From NCBI GenBank assembly GCA_028335825.1, contig JAIOKI010000012.1, positions 248,001 through 312,000 of the forward strand: DNA of 64,000 nucleotides, in the 5' to 3' direction. The position numbers and the translations under genes were made by a program. Positions 29,489 to 41,869 of this stretch are shown here, piece by piece. Within the stretch, counting starts at the first letter, position 1, and each line of letters begins with the position of its first letter. Below the pieces are notes generated by a model. It saw nothing but the letters and a program-made list of their open reading frames with translations. It had not been told where the DNA came from and did no database searches. This DNA is from Nosema muscidifuracis (lineage: Eukaryota; Microsporidia; Nosematidae).

Positions 29489-32269
29489 TTAAAAGGGTTG
29501 ATGTATGATTTTTTTTAATTAAAATTAATTAATAATTAAAATAAAAAAAATATTTATGGGTTAATGATTATAAAAGTAAACTTATTTAATATATTGTTTT
29601 TTTCTTAATTATTAATTAATATTTAATAGTTAAGATAGATATTTGTATTATATCTAAACTAGAAAATAATATCATTATTTTTAATATGTTTTGTAAGAGT
29701 TAAAAATATTTCATAACTATTTTTCAGGTAAATATTTAAACTAGAAAATAATATCATTATTTTTAATATGTTTTGTAAGAGTTAAAAATATTTCATAATT
29801 ATTTTCAGGTAAATTATAAAGTTTATAAAACTATATCTAAACACTTTATATTTTCTTTTTGCCTAATTTCTTTCAATTTATATTAATTAAAAAATATGAA
29901 TTTTTTATTGCATAAGAAATTTTTTACATCATTAAATAAAAAAAATATTCACTTTTTTAGAAATCTAATGTAGACAAAATAAAAAAAATAGATTTTTTAT
30001 GTTAAATTATTTGATAAATATTAGACAAAACATGAGAATAATTTATGAAGTAATTAAATAAACGAAAATTATTTGAATAGAGTAATTTTCAAATATTAGA
30101 TATAATGAAATACAAACTACAGATCCAGAGCTTAATAAAATCTTATAAAGATGATCTTTATATTTCATATTGAATTTAATAATAGATAAAATTATAAGAC
30201 TGTTTCTATTAAATAACTTATAACGATGAATTTCAAGATTAAAATTGATAGTTTCAACAAGAATTTTATTTAAAGCTTAAAAGTTCATAATATTATTTTT
30301 TGTAGTTTAGAAAATCAAAGATGGAGTATAAAAGACTATCAGAAGATGTATCTGATATTGTAAATTTATTGATCAAATCAAATAGGAGACAATTATAAAT
30401 TCAGACCATATAAATAATGTAACATTAAAAAAAGGATATTAACTTTTACATATTAATTTTATAAAAATAATAATAATTTATTATTAGAAACCTAAATTTT
30501 ATATTTAAATTAAAAACTTCAATATTTTTTACATTTTATTTTTCTAGGCTTATGCTTTTTGATAGGTTCGGTATTAATTAATTTATAAATTAATATTTAC
30601 AAATATTTTATATGGATAATCATTAAATCAGAGAATAATTTTTAAAATTATTTGTCATAATTTTTACTAACTCAAATTAGACTTCACATCTGATATTTTA
30701 TTATTTAAACCATTTTAGAATCTAAATCTAAATTTACAATATACAATTCACTTATCAGAGTATTATTATTATTAATAACAAGGTCACATTCTTATCTAAA
30801 TAAAATATAAATTCTTTTTATTTTTTTGAAAGGTGACTCATTTATTTAAAACATCATCTTAAATTTAAAGGACATAAAGAAGTTATATAACAGAATAACT
30901 GACACTTAAATGATATAAGTTATAATCAAAAAACCACATTCAATTTCTATTTTTATTTATTATTTGTTGACGTGGTTAAATTAAAAAAAAATATTTAAAT
31001 GGGTTGGGTTATTTAAAAGAAGAATTTTAAATAGATGAAGTATGATTCAAAAATGAGAAATTGAAGAATGATTTAATATATTGATTTAACTATAGAAATT
31101 ACAATGAGAAATAATTTAATATATTAATATTTTAGTTGATTAATTTTTCTTTGTAAATATATTTTTCTCAATATTAAAAAATTTAATCTTTAATAATACA
31201 ACGGGTAAGCAGATTTTAATTTATAATTTAATACATAAATGAAGAATTTACTTCGAATATATTTTGTAATGATGAATTAGGTATCATTTTATCAAAATTT
31301 AGTTGATTTATTTATAAAGACAATCTCAAGTTATTTTATCTTAAAATATTCAGAACAAGATGGTTGTATGTGAAAGTGTAAAACATTTAATTTTTTATAA
31401 AATAAATTCATAGCAGTACTTTTTTCTTATTTTTTAGATATATTTAGTATTGTTTTTTTTTCTAAAATAAATTCTTAAACCAATAAGAATGGCTATTAAT
31501 AGCAATATTTGTGATTAATAACATAACCTACAAGAGAAAGAAAAAAATGATGAAAATTTATTATAAAAATAGTATAATAGAGAAAGTTTAATAAACATAA
31601 ATAGTATTTATTAGTAGTAGAGTTTTATAAAAATAATCATTAATAATCTTTAGATTGAAAAAATTTATAAACATGAGTAATTATTTAAATGATCTTAAGA
31701 ATTAACATTACATAAATATTAAATTATTTTGATCTCGTTTTAAATATTTTTTAATAGAAATTTAGTATTTAATTTAAAGCAATCAGAGTATCTAATTAAA
31801 TTTTCAATGGGATCATTATTTTCTCAAAAAAAGGTTTATTATTTCATTGTATTGTTAAAATCCTAAGAAAAAAACAATACATCTCAAATAAAGAACTATT
31901 AATTTATTAAAAATAATATTTTTAAAAACAAGAGATACTATCATTTACCATGATATATTTTATATATAATATATATGTTAATTTCTATTATATATATATA
32001 TTTTCTATTAATATGTTAATCTATATTATTTCTATTTATATATTAAATCTACATCGTGTTATTAAATTTTTACTATATATATTATTTCTATTTATATTAA
32101 ATCTCTATTGTATTAATCTCTATTATATATATTAAATCTATATTGTATTAAATTTTTATCGTATTAATCTCTATTTTATATATTAATTTTTATTGATTTG
32201 CTGTTTCAAATATATTAATAAAACTTTCAAAATAACTACCTCATAAAAATATTTACTTTAATTAATTTA
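29489..32269. other. Gene-free A/T-rich region
   Basis: No convincing gene over 2.8 kb. It contains one 82-base-spaced duplication (29655-29815) and a TATATTAATCTCTATT-rich simple-sequence patch at 31960-32200, in which an open frame is only low-complexity. No RNA gene recognised. Confidence 0.55.
29655..29815. repeat. Tandem duplication, 82-bp unit
   Basis: AAACTAGAAAATAATATCAT and the following TATTTTTAATATGTTTTGTA segment occur twice, first at about 29657 and again at about 29739, nearly identical over 70 bases. Confidence 0.75.
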
Positions 32270-32467
32270 TTAATGATTTGAATCCAGAATTCGTTTTTGA
32301 ATTAAATTCCTCGCAATTCCATTCATTAAAGGTATGTTACTATCAATTTCACTATGTCCATGATCAATCAAATATTCTATAAATGTTGGGTGTACACTAG
32401 CTAAGTCAATATCTTTTTCAGAGAAAACAACAGAGGAAAATAATTTAAATATGAATAGAAGTATCAT
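32270..32467 (-). CDS. Possible small secreted protein
   Basis: 65 residues: signal-like MILLFIFKLFSSVVFS, then a polar domain (EKDIDLASVHPTFIEYLIDHG...). The composition is less A/T-driven than chance frames around it. There is no C-run upstream of the ATG and no family match. It may be a small effector-type gene or the front of a decayed longer gene. Confidence 0.4.
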   Translation of the reverse strand: MILLFIFKLFSSVVFSEKDIDLASVHPTFIEYLIDHGHSEIDSNIPLMNGIARNLIQKRILDSNH

Positions 32468-35400
32468 TTAATAGCAAAAAAAATATTTCTTAAATTTATT
32501 ATATAAAACAGTTTCATAATAAATGTAATTGAATTTTAAAAAGTAAAAATTTTAATGTATAAGAAATTGGAGAAAGAATTATTCAAATAAATATATACTT
32601 AATTTAAAAAAGTGAGAATGTTAATCTTTAGTAATTAATAAAATATTAATTATATTTAAATTTGAAGAAAGATTGTACTTTATTAAATTTATATTAAGTA
32701 CATTTTCTTAATTGATAGTACTTGAAAAATCTGTCGTTAAAAATGAATTTATTATTAATTTCTTAAATTTATAGTATAATAAATATACTAGTGATTAATC
32801 GTTTATACGACTCATAAAATAATATAAAATTAAAGTATTTTAGACAGTATTAAAATAAAAAACTTTTATTATTAAAAATACTGATAATTTTATGTATATA
32901 AGTCTATTTATAATTAATTATCTAATTGAAGATAATTTGTATAAAACATCAAACAAAATGTTTTACATTAAAATTATTACATGTTTTATATGTGCTTAGC
33001 TTAAAATAATTCATTGGCCACAAATGAAACATTAGGAATTAAATTGACAAGTATACAAGAAATAAAAATTATTTTATTTTCTTCTTCTTAAGTTATTAAA
33101 CACTAAGTCTTAGATTTCTATCAATGATAGATCTGATACAAAATATCTTATTATACATTTAATACGTAAAAATAATTTATATTAGATTTAATTAATATAA
33201 TTTTTTACAGATTGATGTAGCTGTTAAATTATGAAATATTTTGATATTTTAAAAAATTAATATATTATATTCTGATTTTTTTAATTATCAAATTTGATTA
33301 ATGAAAACTAAAAGTTCATAAATTATTTATGTCTTTTATTTTATCTTTTAAATATTTTTATCTTATTAATAATTTTAATTAAAATACTTTTAAAAATAGA
33401 CATTTAATAATCTTTTATAGGATAATTTATGGAGTCTAAATATATTTTAGTTTCTATTTCATTATTATATTAACTTTGGAATTTAAATTTAGTAATTTAC
33501 TTTTTAATGAATTTATAGCAAAAATAATAAATTAAAATAAATTATTGTATTTTTTGTCAAAGGCATAAATATACGTAATTATTTATATGAATGTTTTTTT
33601 CTCATATATAAATATGATGTGAATATATTGTGATACAGAATACATTTTTAATTTAAGAACAAAGTATAAAAACTTGACATTTTCTATAAATAATTAATTA
33701 TTTTATCTAATATTGTATATTGAAATAGAATTTAAGATGTAGTATTAAAATTTTATTTAAATAATTATTTTGGAAATGTTTAAGTTTCAAATGTGAAATA
33801 AATCTAAGTTTCTAAAAGTCTTCATTATATAGAAAAATATTTTTATTAATTTATTTATTAGCTACAAGTGTTCATTTAAGGTTTCAAGATATTTTAAAAT
33901 TATTTCTAAGAATATATACTTAAAATTGAAGCTCTAAAGTTTCTATTATTTAAGTGAAAATGTACTTAGAAATTTAAAATATCGTTTTTAATTTATTCAT
34001 GCATTTGAAATATTTTTCAGATCTTTTGTTTATAGCATATTTCTTTTAATAGTCGAACTATAAATAAAATTATTTTCGTAAATTATTAATTTTATATTTC
34101 AATAAATTTACAATATTATTAAAACCCAGATTAACATATCTACACAACATTTATCATTAGATTATAAATAGATATAACCATTAAAATTGTTCGGATAATG
34201 TTTTTTTATTAGATAACTTTTCTCTTTTTTCCATTAACCAGATTCGATTAAATTAAAAACCTAGTAGATTACATGGTCGGTTCATATAAAAAAGAAGAAG
34301 TATGTAATTAATCAGTTTTATTTGTTCCACTAATCTCTTTGTGCTTAACTGTAAAAAGAATCTCTTCTTTGGGTTTTCTATTTATATTAAAAGTTAATTA
34401 TAATAAAATAAGGCATTTAATTGGTTCATGATCCATGAAATTATCTTCTCACATTTATTTCAAGTTTTAAATTATAATATTTAACTTTAAGTTTACTGAC
34501 TTATTATGTTGACTATAAACTCCATGAGGAGCACGTAATAAAAGTATTGAACCTGACAGATTATTTTTTTAATTTAATGTATTAAATTGTTGATCAATGG
34601 ATGTTTCATATAATAATACAAAAAATAAAAATAGAATTACGATTTATTAAAGCATTGGTTGTAATATTTTGAAAATATAATTTTGTTATTTTATTAGACA
34701 TACTAAATTTTAAAGGTGATGTGACGTGCTTTTTAAGAATGCGAATTGTTCTAAATAAAACACTAAAAAACTGATGCAAAGTTCACTGACTTTCTTTAAT
34801 AGAATCTTATATTTAATAATTAAAAAATTATTCTCTTTATTGTTAGATAACATTTTAAGACAAAATCATCTAGAAAATTATATTAAAAATGAATTATTTA
34901 ATTTAGATTTATTAGAATGATGCTTTGTTTTTATTTATAAACAGATTTTTACTTCTTTTTCGAGTAGCTTAATTTTTTGGTCTATTTCTTCGTTACGCTA
35001 ATAACATGTTCAAGATCTCCTCTGCGACTTTTTATAGTACGATTTTCAAGAGTCATCTTAAGCACCCTATATTGAATATATGCTTTACTTTGTTGTCTAA
35101 ATATAGTTCTGACTGTAGGATTGTGTCATTTATTATCACATAGAGAATAATTTGAAAATATACCTGTGTGACTAATTACATTGGTTAGATAGTAAGTCTT
35201 AATTATTTTTTCTTCAGTTTAACTGTCCTTAAATTATAAAACAAGGAGGTTTCTACTTCAATGATTAAAATTATATTGTTTTATATATTTTTATTAAAGT
35301 TATATTAATTTTTTACTTCTCGTTATCTTAGATAAATATTTACTAAAAATTCTATCTTTTCTTTAAAAATGACGTGTTTTATAAAAAATGAGCAATAATT

Positions 35401-35707
35401 TTGTAATGAAAAATGACATGTGTACACATAATCTTTTGAATTACAAAAGTGAAACTTATAAAACAAACACCTGATTATGTAATATCTGCTTATTTCAATG
35501 TCAATTTAGTATTATCAATCCAAAACACTTAAAAAAATAATCAATTTGATCAATTACGACATGATTTTTTTTTACTAATATTTTAATAATAAATGTTTAC
35601 ACAATGTATAATTTAAGAAATTGATCAAATTAGAATTTTTATCTTTAATCAATATAAAAAATCATATTGGTTACAATTATAATAAATTGTAAATAATATT
35701 TTATTTC
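32468..35707. other. Gene desert with one faint repeat remnant
   Basis: More than 3 kb with no supported gene. A slightly G/C-richer patch at 34920-35260 shares a motif with 41260-41490 (see that entry). The rest is A/T-rich without recognised structure. Confidence 0.5.
34920..35260. repeat. Degenerate dispersed repeat, copy 1
   Basis: Shares GGTTAGATAGTAAGT (35183-35197) and the weaker flanking pattern TTTGTTGT...TAATTxTTTTxTCT with the patch at 41260-41490. It also holds CCTCTGCGACT, which recurs in reverse at 8353-8363. The likely source is an old mobile element; the type is unknown. Confidence 0.35.
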
Positions 35708-35824
35708 ATGTATAAAATTATAGCTTCATATTTAATTGTATTAGAATTAGTTTTAGGAAAAAGAAATAAAAATAAAAAGCCAGAAGTAACAGAACCAGAA
35801 GATTCATTTGAAGGATATTTTTGA
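35708..35824 (+). CDS. Possible 38-residue secreted peptide
   Basis: An ATG frame encodes a signal-like MYKIIASYLIVLELVLG, a dibasic-rich segment (KRNKNKKPEVTEPED) and the end SFEGYF. The distinct hydrophobic, basic, acidic layout in an otherwise gene-free region is suggestive. No C-run upstream and no family. It may be the remnant front of a lost secreted-protein gene. Confidence 0.35.
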   Translation: MYKIIASYLIVLELVLGKRNKNKKPEVTEPEDSFEGYF

Positions 35825-37531
35825 TAAATAAAAATATTTATTATTTAATTTATTATTTATAATTTTTAATTAAAATCTAGTTAATTAGTTACTTATAAAA
35901 AATTATATTCAATACGGGTTAATCTTAAATTTATGATTATAAAAACAATAATCTCTTATTAAGAAATTTACTAAATAAACGGATAAAAATAAAACCTTGG
36001 TATGGCTATTTGATGTTCTATATTTTAATATAAGGATATATTAAAATATAGATTAATTAAAAATTAATTCCTAAATAATAAATAAAAGTACAATATTAAA
36101 AATATTACTTGATTCTCAATTTAATTCAGTTAAATGAGTTTTTAAAATTATTATTGAAATTTATAGGATTATTTTGAAAAATGAAAAGCATTTTTATTTG
36201 ATAGTATGAATACTTTTAATTATAAATGTAAATCTAATTAATTTTCATTTACTTGTTTTTATATTCTAAATTTAATAATCAAATAACAAAAGCTTTCTCT
36301 TAAATTGAAATTTACATAGGATAAATATAATGTGATTAAATATTGAAGTTTTAATCAAGTATAAATAATACAGGAAATTTATATTGACTGAATTTTTATG
36401 ATCTATTGTTTTATTTCTAATAAAACTGAAAAATTGCATCTCTCTAAATAATCAGTTAGTAGATTTTTCTCATAATGTAACAAAATTATATTAGAAAAAG
36501 ATTAACATTTGTATAAATACGAGTACTTTTTTAATTTAGATATGCTATATTGAAACTTATTCAGAATATAAATATTCTCTTATTTAATATTAAAAATAAA
36601 AATTTTACTAATTTAAAATAATATCACTTACAAGTTTAGTTCAAATTGAGAATGTAGATAAAACTTGGAATACATAAAGAAAATAATATTTAAAGATAAG
36701 AAGAAAGTTAAAAGATTATTTAATAGAAATTGATCATCTGGTAAGAATATTGTTTAAAAGAAATATTGTCTGACTATGGTACTCTTCAGATAAGAACTAA
36801 TAATTTATTTCAAATTTTTATATAATCAATAAAATGAAGTAGAACTTTGAAGATTGACAAAGAGAAAATCAAAAAAAATATCCTGATTAGAAAAAATGTA
36901 ATAAGAAGTTCTGATGCTTTTATAATACACGTCTAATATTATGAACAACTGTGCATGGCTTGAGGAAGGTAAAAAAAGTAGATTTTTAAATATCTTTTTA
37001 AAAAATTAAAAACAATAACACAAAAATTTCTCTTTTAAGACTATTTTTTTGTTAATTTTTCTTTAGTTAATTCTAATAACAAAGAATTAGAACTTTTATT
37101 TAAAAATAAACTCATCAAAAACATTTATCAATTTAATATAAATACTCAAAATAAAATTAATGACGTTTTTTAATAAATTTATAATTGTAAATTTAAGTTA
37201 TTTCAAAGCTAAGAATTTAATGATATTCATATTATAACATTTAAACGTAATTATATATATCTATAAATATGTGATTTTTTATATCAACTTTAATTTACAA
37301 GAAAAAATATTTATCTGAAACGTTTACTTCACTATATGTAGATTAATATTCTTTCAAAATATTATATAATGAGACTTTATATTGATAATTTTTTATTATT
37401 AAAATTTTCTAAATTGTATTTGATAAAAATACGATATATTGATAAATTATAAAAGTTTTTTTATTCTTTTTAATTTTAATTTAATTTCATGTTATTATAT
37501 AAAATTTATAAAAAAAAATTATTTTTTTTCC
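35825..37531. other. Gene-free A/T-rich region
   Basis: About 1.7 kb, nothing recognised on either strand. An upstream extension of the next frame (37439-37531) has no ATG before 37532. Confidence 0.5.
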
Positions 37532-38653
37532 ATGATATCATTTGCTATCCTTAAATATGTCTTTTCCACAACAATAGAACAAAATGGATTTGAAGATATA
37601 TTTTACAATAATCAAAGTTATAAGAGTAATAATATTGAAAATACAGATATGGCAAGACATATGAAAAATTATTATTTAGAAATATCAAATTTCAATCTAG
37701 TGAAAAATTTACAACTATTTAAATCAGAACAAACTGAATTAAATGAAGAATCAAATTTTAATACACTGAATGAAAATAATTACGTTATTTATAATTTAGA
37801 TATAGGAGAATACATCGTAGAAAACATCAGTTATGATGATAGACAAAAAAACTTAATAGATGATTGTAATAACTCTATAGAAATAGAATATACTGATAAA
37901 GAAAATGAAAATAATATGGAAGAATTACATTGTAATGAAAAAGTTACGAAAGAAGATGAAATTGATATTAATAATATCGAAGAAGAACAAATTGAACTTC
38001 TGTATGATATCATTGTTAAGAACAATTTGATTGAAGAAGTTAAAGAATTCGATGAAAAGATAGATGTTGAAAAAAATATCGAGACTTCCAAAAATTTGTT
38101 ACCCAGTACAACAAATTTGAATGAAAAAAAAATAACAAAGAAAAATAAGGAATTCCCAGAAAATATTATAAAATTATTACAAAAATTAAGCAAAAAATTT
38201 TATCTTAATTATAAAAGAAGTAAAGATAACTTCAATAATCTAGAAAATGATATTAATCTCGGACTCACTGATAAAAATTTATTAAGTTATGATCCAAAGG
38301 CTAAAAATGAACTTTTAAATTTACTATTAAATTGTTGTAAAGAGCTTAAGCCTTTAGGATCTATTAAATATAATATACAAAAAAATGATAAAAAATATTT
38401 TAAACGTATAAAATATCTGAAAACAAAATTAGAAATTCCTTGTACCTTCGATATTAATGATTTAAAAGAAAAAATTTTATCGTATTTCAACAAATGTATT
38501 CCCGATGATTTAAAAAAAGTTTATCTTCAATTTGAAGATCGTAAAAAAATGAAAAAATTTATAAGAAAACTAAAAACTTTACAAAATAACAGAAATCGGA
38601 TGCTTGAATGTGTAAAAAAAGCATGTGAAGTCATAGATGGCATTCAAGATTAA
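37532..38653 (+). CDS. Secreted acidic/helical protein, probable distant relative of the 296-residue family
   Basis: 373 residues from the ATG at 37532 (preceded by TTTTCC). Signal-like MISFAILKYVFSTT, an acidic Asn/Glu-rich middle, then a lysine-rich helical C-terminal half. That half has LKPLGSIKYN, IKYLKTKL, a D-containing loop, then KFIRKLKTLQNNRNRMLECVKKACEVI. The same order (TPPGSF, RILFLNN, LKTKLDKLISLKDSMILKI..SEKI) appears in the 296-residue secreted proteins at 39419, 43907 and 56449. Identity is low, so homology is inferred from spacing and motif order. Gene and signal peptide are well supported; function unknown. Confidence 0.65.
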   Translation: MISFAILKYVFSTTIEQNGFEDIFYNNQSYKSNNIENTDMARHMKNYYLEISNFNLVKNLQLFKSEQTELNEESNFNTLNENNYVIYNLDIGEYIVENISYDDRQKNLIDDCNNSIEIEYTDKENENNMEELHCNEKVTKEDEIDINNIEEEQIELLYDIIVKNNLIEEVKEFDEKIDVEKNIETSKNLLPSTTNLNEKKITKKNKEFPENIIKLLQKLSKKFYLNYKRSKDNFNNLENDINLGLTDKNLLSYDPKAKNELLNLLLNCCKELKPLGSIKYNIQKNDKKYFKRIKYLKTKLEIPCTFDINDLKEKILSYFNKCIPDDLKKVYLQFEDRKKMKKFIRKLKTLQNNRNRMLECVKKACEVIDGIQD

Positions 38654-38814
38654 ATATTAAAATTTATTTATCAATAATTTTTTTAAAGTAAAAAAATGAT
38701 GTATCAATTAACTTCTTTATTCAAAAACTTAATTAAAATTGAAATATATTTATAAATACTTATATTATATTATAATTTCTTGCTAATGAATAACTTTTTT
38801 CATTTTATGTTATT

Positions 38815-39055
38815 TTTTTATTATTTATTTAAGAGGATTGAAATTAGAAATTCACCATTGAATTTAAAAGTTCGTAAATTGTTTTAAGTCATTTTTTTAT
38901 TATTTATTTAAGGGAATTGAAATTGGAAATTCACCATTGAATTTAAATGTTCGTAAATTGTTTTGAATCATTTTTTTATTATTTATTTAAGGGGATTGAA
39001 ATTAGAAATTCACCATTGAATTTAAATGTTCGTAAATTGTTTTGAACCATTGATT
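38815..39055. repeat. Minisatellite, 79-bp unit, three copies
   Basis: Units begin with ATTGAAATTAGAAATTCACC-type sequence at 38837, 38916 and 38995, exactly 79 bases apart, with few differences. It lies just downstream of the secreted-protein gene ending at 38653. Confidence 0.85.
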
Positions 39056-39249
39056 TTCTATCCTCTGTTGGTAAGAAACTCTTCTTCATACATGATACAT
39101 TAATAGTATTGTGTCTTACTACAGATCTGAACATTAGACTTTATCCTAATAAGATCAATATAAATACCAATAGTGGATAAATTCTTATATTTTACAAAAT
39201 ATGCTCAATTAAATATTCAATGAAAGAATATATTAATCAAAAAATTGTT

Positions 39250-41060
39250 ATTCTTAGCAAATAAAGCAAAAAAAGACTTCAACTATTAATAATTAGATTT
39301 GAATTAGATTCTTTAAATTATATTATGTTATTAAAATATTTTTTTTCTTATTTTATCCGTTATAAAAATTTTGAAACAAAAAAAATTGGAAATATAATTA
39401 AAACGACGTCAAAAAGATTTAGAATTTATTTTTAAAATAATCCTCTAAAAATTTATATTGTTCTACATTCTTAGATCTAATTTTTTCAGAAACTTTTTGA
39501 ATTTTTAATATCATAGAATCTTTCAAAGAAATTAATTTGTCTAGTTTAGTTTTCAAATTCTTCATAATATTAAAGTATGAATTGTATGTATAAAAATCAA
39601 TAAGACCTTCTCTGAAATATTCAATTAATAAATTACTTGGATCATATTTACTTATCGAATGCAAATATTCTGTATGTTTCTTATAAAAATTATTTAGAAA
39701 CAAAATTCTGAGTAAAGTCATTCTTTTATCAAGTTTAAAAAATTGAGAAAATGAACCAGGTGGTGTAAAGGTATAAATAGTATTAATTAAAAGTTCTAAT
39801 GGGCATTGTAAGTTTTTTTGTATTATCTGACCATTAATTATAACTTGTTTTTGCTCATTAAAATCATCTTTACATTCATCGATTATCTTTTTAACTGAAC
39901 TAGTATAGTTATAGTAATTATTACGCAAATCTTTAATTTCTTTAGTACTAAAACAACTTAAATCCAAATTCAATAACTTAACATTCGAGCTTAACATAGC
40001 ATATTTGTAAAACTTATACCAATCATTTTTACAAGCACGTTCAAAATCAATAATTCTAAAACTTTTAGTTGTAGAAACATTTGTATTAGTTAACTGATTC
40101 AAATTAGATCCGGTGGTTATAAATTCATTACTTTTTGATGTTGAAATGATTGGTTTTGATTTTGACGATGAGATATCCATGTACTCCGGTTCGGTGGTTA
40201 AATCTATGATTTCATACTTTTTTGACAAGTCTAGTGGAACAATCTGAAAATATTGAACATCATTTGGTATGTTTGTACTAATCAATAAATTAATATAAAC
40301 AAAATACATTTGGGTATTAAAAAAATTATTTTTTTAAAAAAATAATATTCGTTTTTTATTATTAAATGAATATATGTGTCTAATAATAATTTTTTGATTT
40401 ATTTTAATAACTTTACAGCAATATTATTTTTAATTTTTGAGAAAAATGATCTCATTGTCAAAAACTTCATGTTTTATTATTTTTATAAAAATTATAGTTA
40501 GCAGATATTTTATAGTAAGAGTGCTTAATGATGATAATCTAAACACTTATTTTATGAATTTTAATGATGTCATTTAATATATTTCAGATCATTTTTATTA
40601 TATAAATTAAAGTAAAAGTAGAAAATATAAAAAGATAAAATTACATATATAATATTGCTAGACATAATATTCTGTATATCACAGAAACTATAATGATTAT
40701 GTTACACGTTTCTTATCTAATAATATTGCTGAACACCATTATACTATTAAAGACTGACTTTTAAGAAAAATTAAAATTTTTTAACATAAATAGTACATCT
40801 TCTCATATTAAATTTTTTAAATTGAATATTACAATATAATATGTAATCGATTAAATCAATGAAGACTTCTGCATTCTACCACAATAATTTTACATTTTCT
40901 TTTTTCAAAAGTTTTCTCCATATAAATATTAGTTATGAAATGTCAAATTCTTCGAATTTACAAAAAGCTACAAATAAAATTTTCAAATAATCAAATGAGA
41001 ATAATTTAATCTTATTATAATAATATCACTTTCTTATGAATGAAATATATTTATGATCTA
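39250..41060. repeat. Segmental repeat unit A (gene plus flanks)
   Basis: The 3' flank (from GCAAATAAAGCAAAAAAAGA), the 296-residue gene and about 700 bases of 5' flank are all shared with units at 43735-45560 and 56280-57700. In the 5' flank of A and B, TTTCAAATAATCAAATGAGA marks the last shared stretch. Confidence 0.8.
39419..40309 (-). CDS. 296-residue secreted protein family, member A
   Basis: No known family. Signal-like MYFVYINLLIST, a Ser/Thr-rich linker with DLSKKYEIIDLTTEPEYMDI (about 27-46), then an all-helical domain (about 85-296) containing LNLDLSCFS, TPPGSFSQFFKLDKRM and the C-terminal KNVEQYKFLEDYF. The start follows ATACCCAAATG, as in the other two copies. All three are exactly 296 residues and on the same strand. 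A is the most diverged copy, but its middle segment (NEQKQV) and promoter are closer to member C. Likely exported toward the host; function unknown. Confidence 0.75.
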   Translation of the reverse strand: MYFVYINLLISTNIPNDVQYFQIVPLDLSKKYEIIDLTTEPEYMDISSSKSKPIISTSKSNEFITTGSNLNQLTNTNVSTTKSFRIIDFERACKNDWYKFYKYAMLSSNVKLLNLDLSCFSTKEIKDLRNNYYNYTSSVKKIIDECKDDFNEQKQVIINGQIIQKNLQCPLELLINTIYTFTPPGSFSQFFKLDKRMTLLRILFLNNFYKKHTEYLHSISKYDPSNLLIEYFREGLIDFYTYNSYFNIMKNLKTKLDKLISLKDSMILKIQKVSEKIRSKNVEQYKFLEDYFKNKF

Positions 41061-41259
41061 CTTTTTGATTTACTTAAAATATGTCATTTTTATCAGAAAT
41101 GAAAAACATTCAAAATTTACTACAAATAATTTAGTGATGATAATTCTTGAGATGCGAAGATCATTTAATTGCATTTAAAAAATTAATTTTAGTCATATTG
41201 GTTTAATAGCTAACAAAAGTCTTTCTTCTATAAAGAACTAAAATTTTTGAAATTTATTC

Positions 41260-41490
41260 AAGTATAGTTTTCTGTTTTTTTCATTACATACGAAAGTCTC
41301 TTAGCTTGAATGATCTCTTCATGTTTCAACTTTTCTAGTTCCTTGATCTTCGTGTTTCAAGAATGATATCCACGTCATTTTCATCATTCTGAACACATAT
41401 TCTTTGTTGTACTTCGTCACCTCACATGATATTATCTTAGTATTGTATATTGATCAACAGTGGTTAGATAGTAAGTTATAATTGTATTTT
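41260..41490. repeat. Degenerate dispersed repeat, copy 2
   Basis: Contains GGTTAGATAGTAAGT at 41462-41476 and a similar preceding pattern to the patch at 34920-35260. No coding frame recognised. Confidence 0.35.
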
Positions 41491-41869
41491 ATCTCTACTT
41501 CATTAAAAAAATTAATATGGCACTAGTTTTCTTAAATATATTTTTTCTTAGTTTTACATAAGCACAAAAACTTCATATTTTATGAATAGTTCAAATCTAT
41601 ACATATAAATAAAACAATATGATATGTACTCTATTATAACATGTCTATAGACTATCTTAGATAAATTAGTGATGAGATTGTAACATAGATGCACTGTTTT
41701 TGTGAATATAAAATTTATATAAAAAACTTTTTGAGTATCAAGTTCAAGCAGTTGAATGTATATTAGTAAAACAGCCCATATCTTTTTTAAATTCAAAAAT
41801 TGTTCGCGAAATACGTTGATTGAGAAAAAATTTCCTCATTACAATTATTTTGATAAATAAATGGAAAGG

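Noticed and set aside
31950-32135. 61-codon plus-strand frame
   Set aside because: It is simple-sequence TATATT/CTCTATT DNA giving only Ile/Tyr/Leu runs; the hydrophobicity is a by-product of base composition.
41554-41796. 80-codon minus-strand frame
   Set aside because: No ATG start, no C-run, hydrophobic only through A/T bias.
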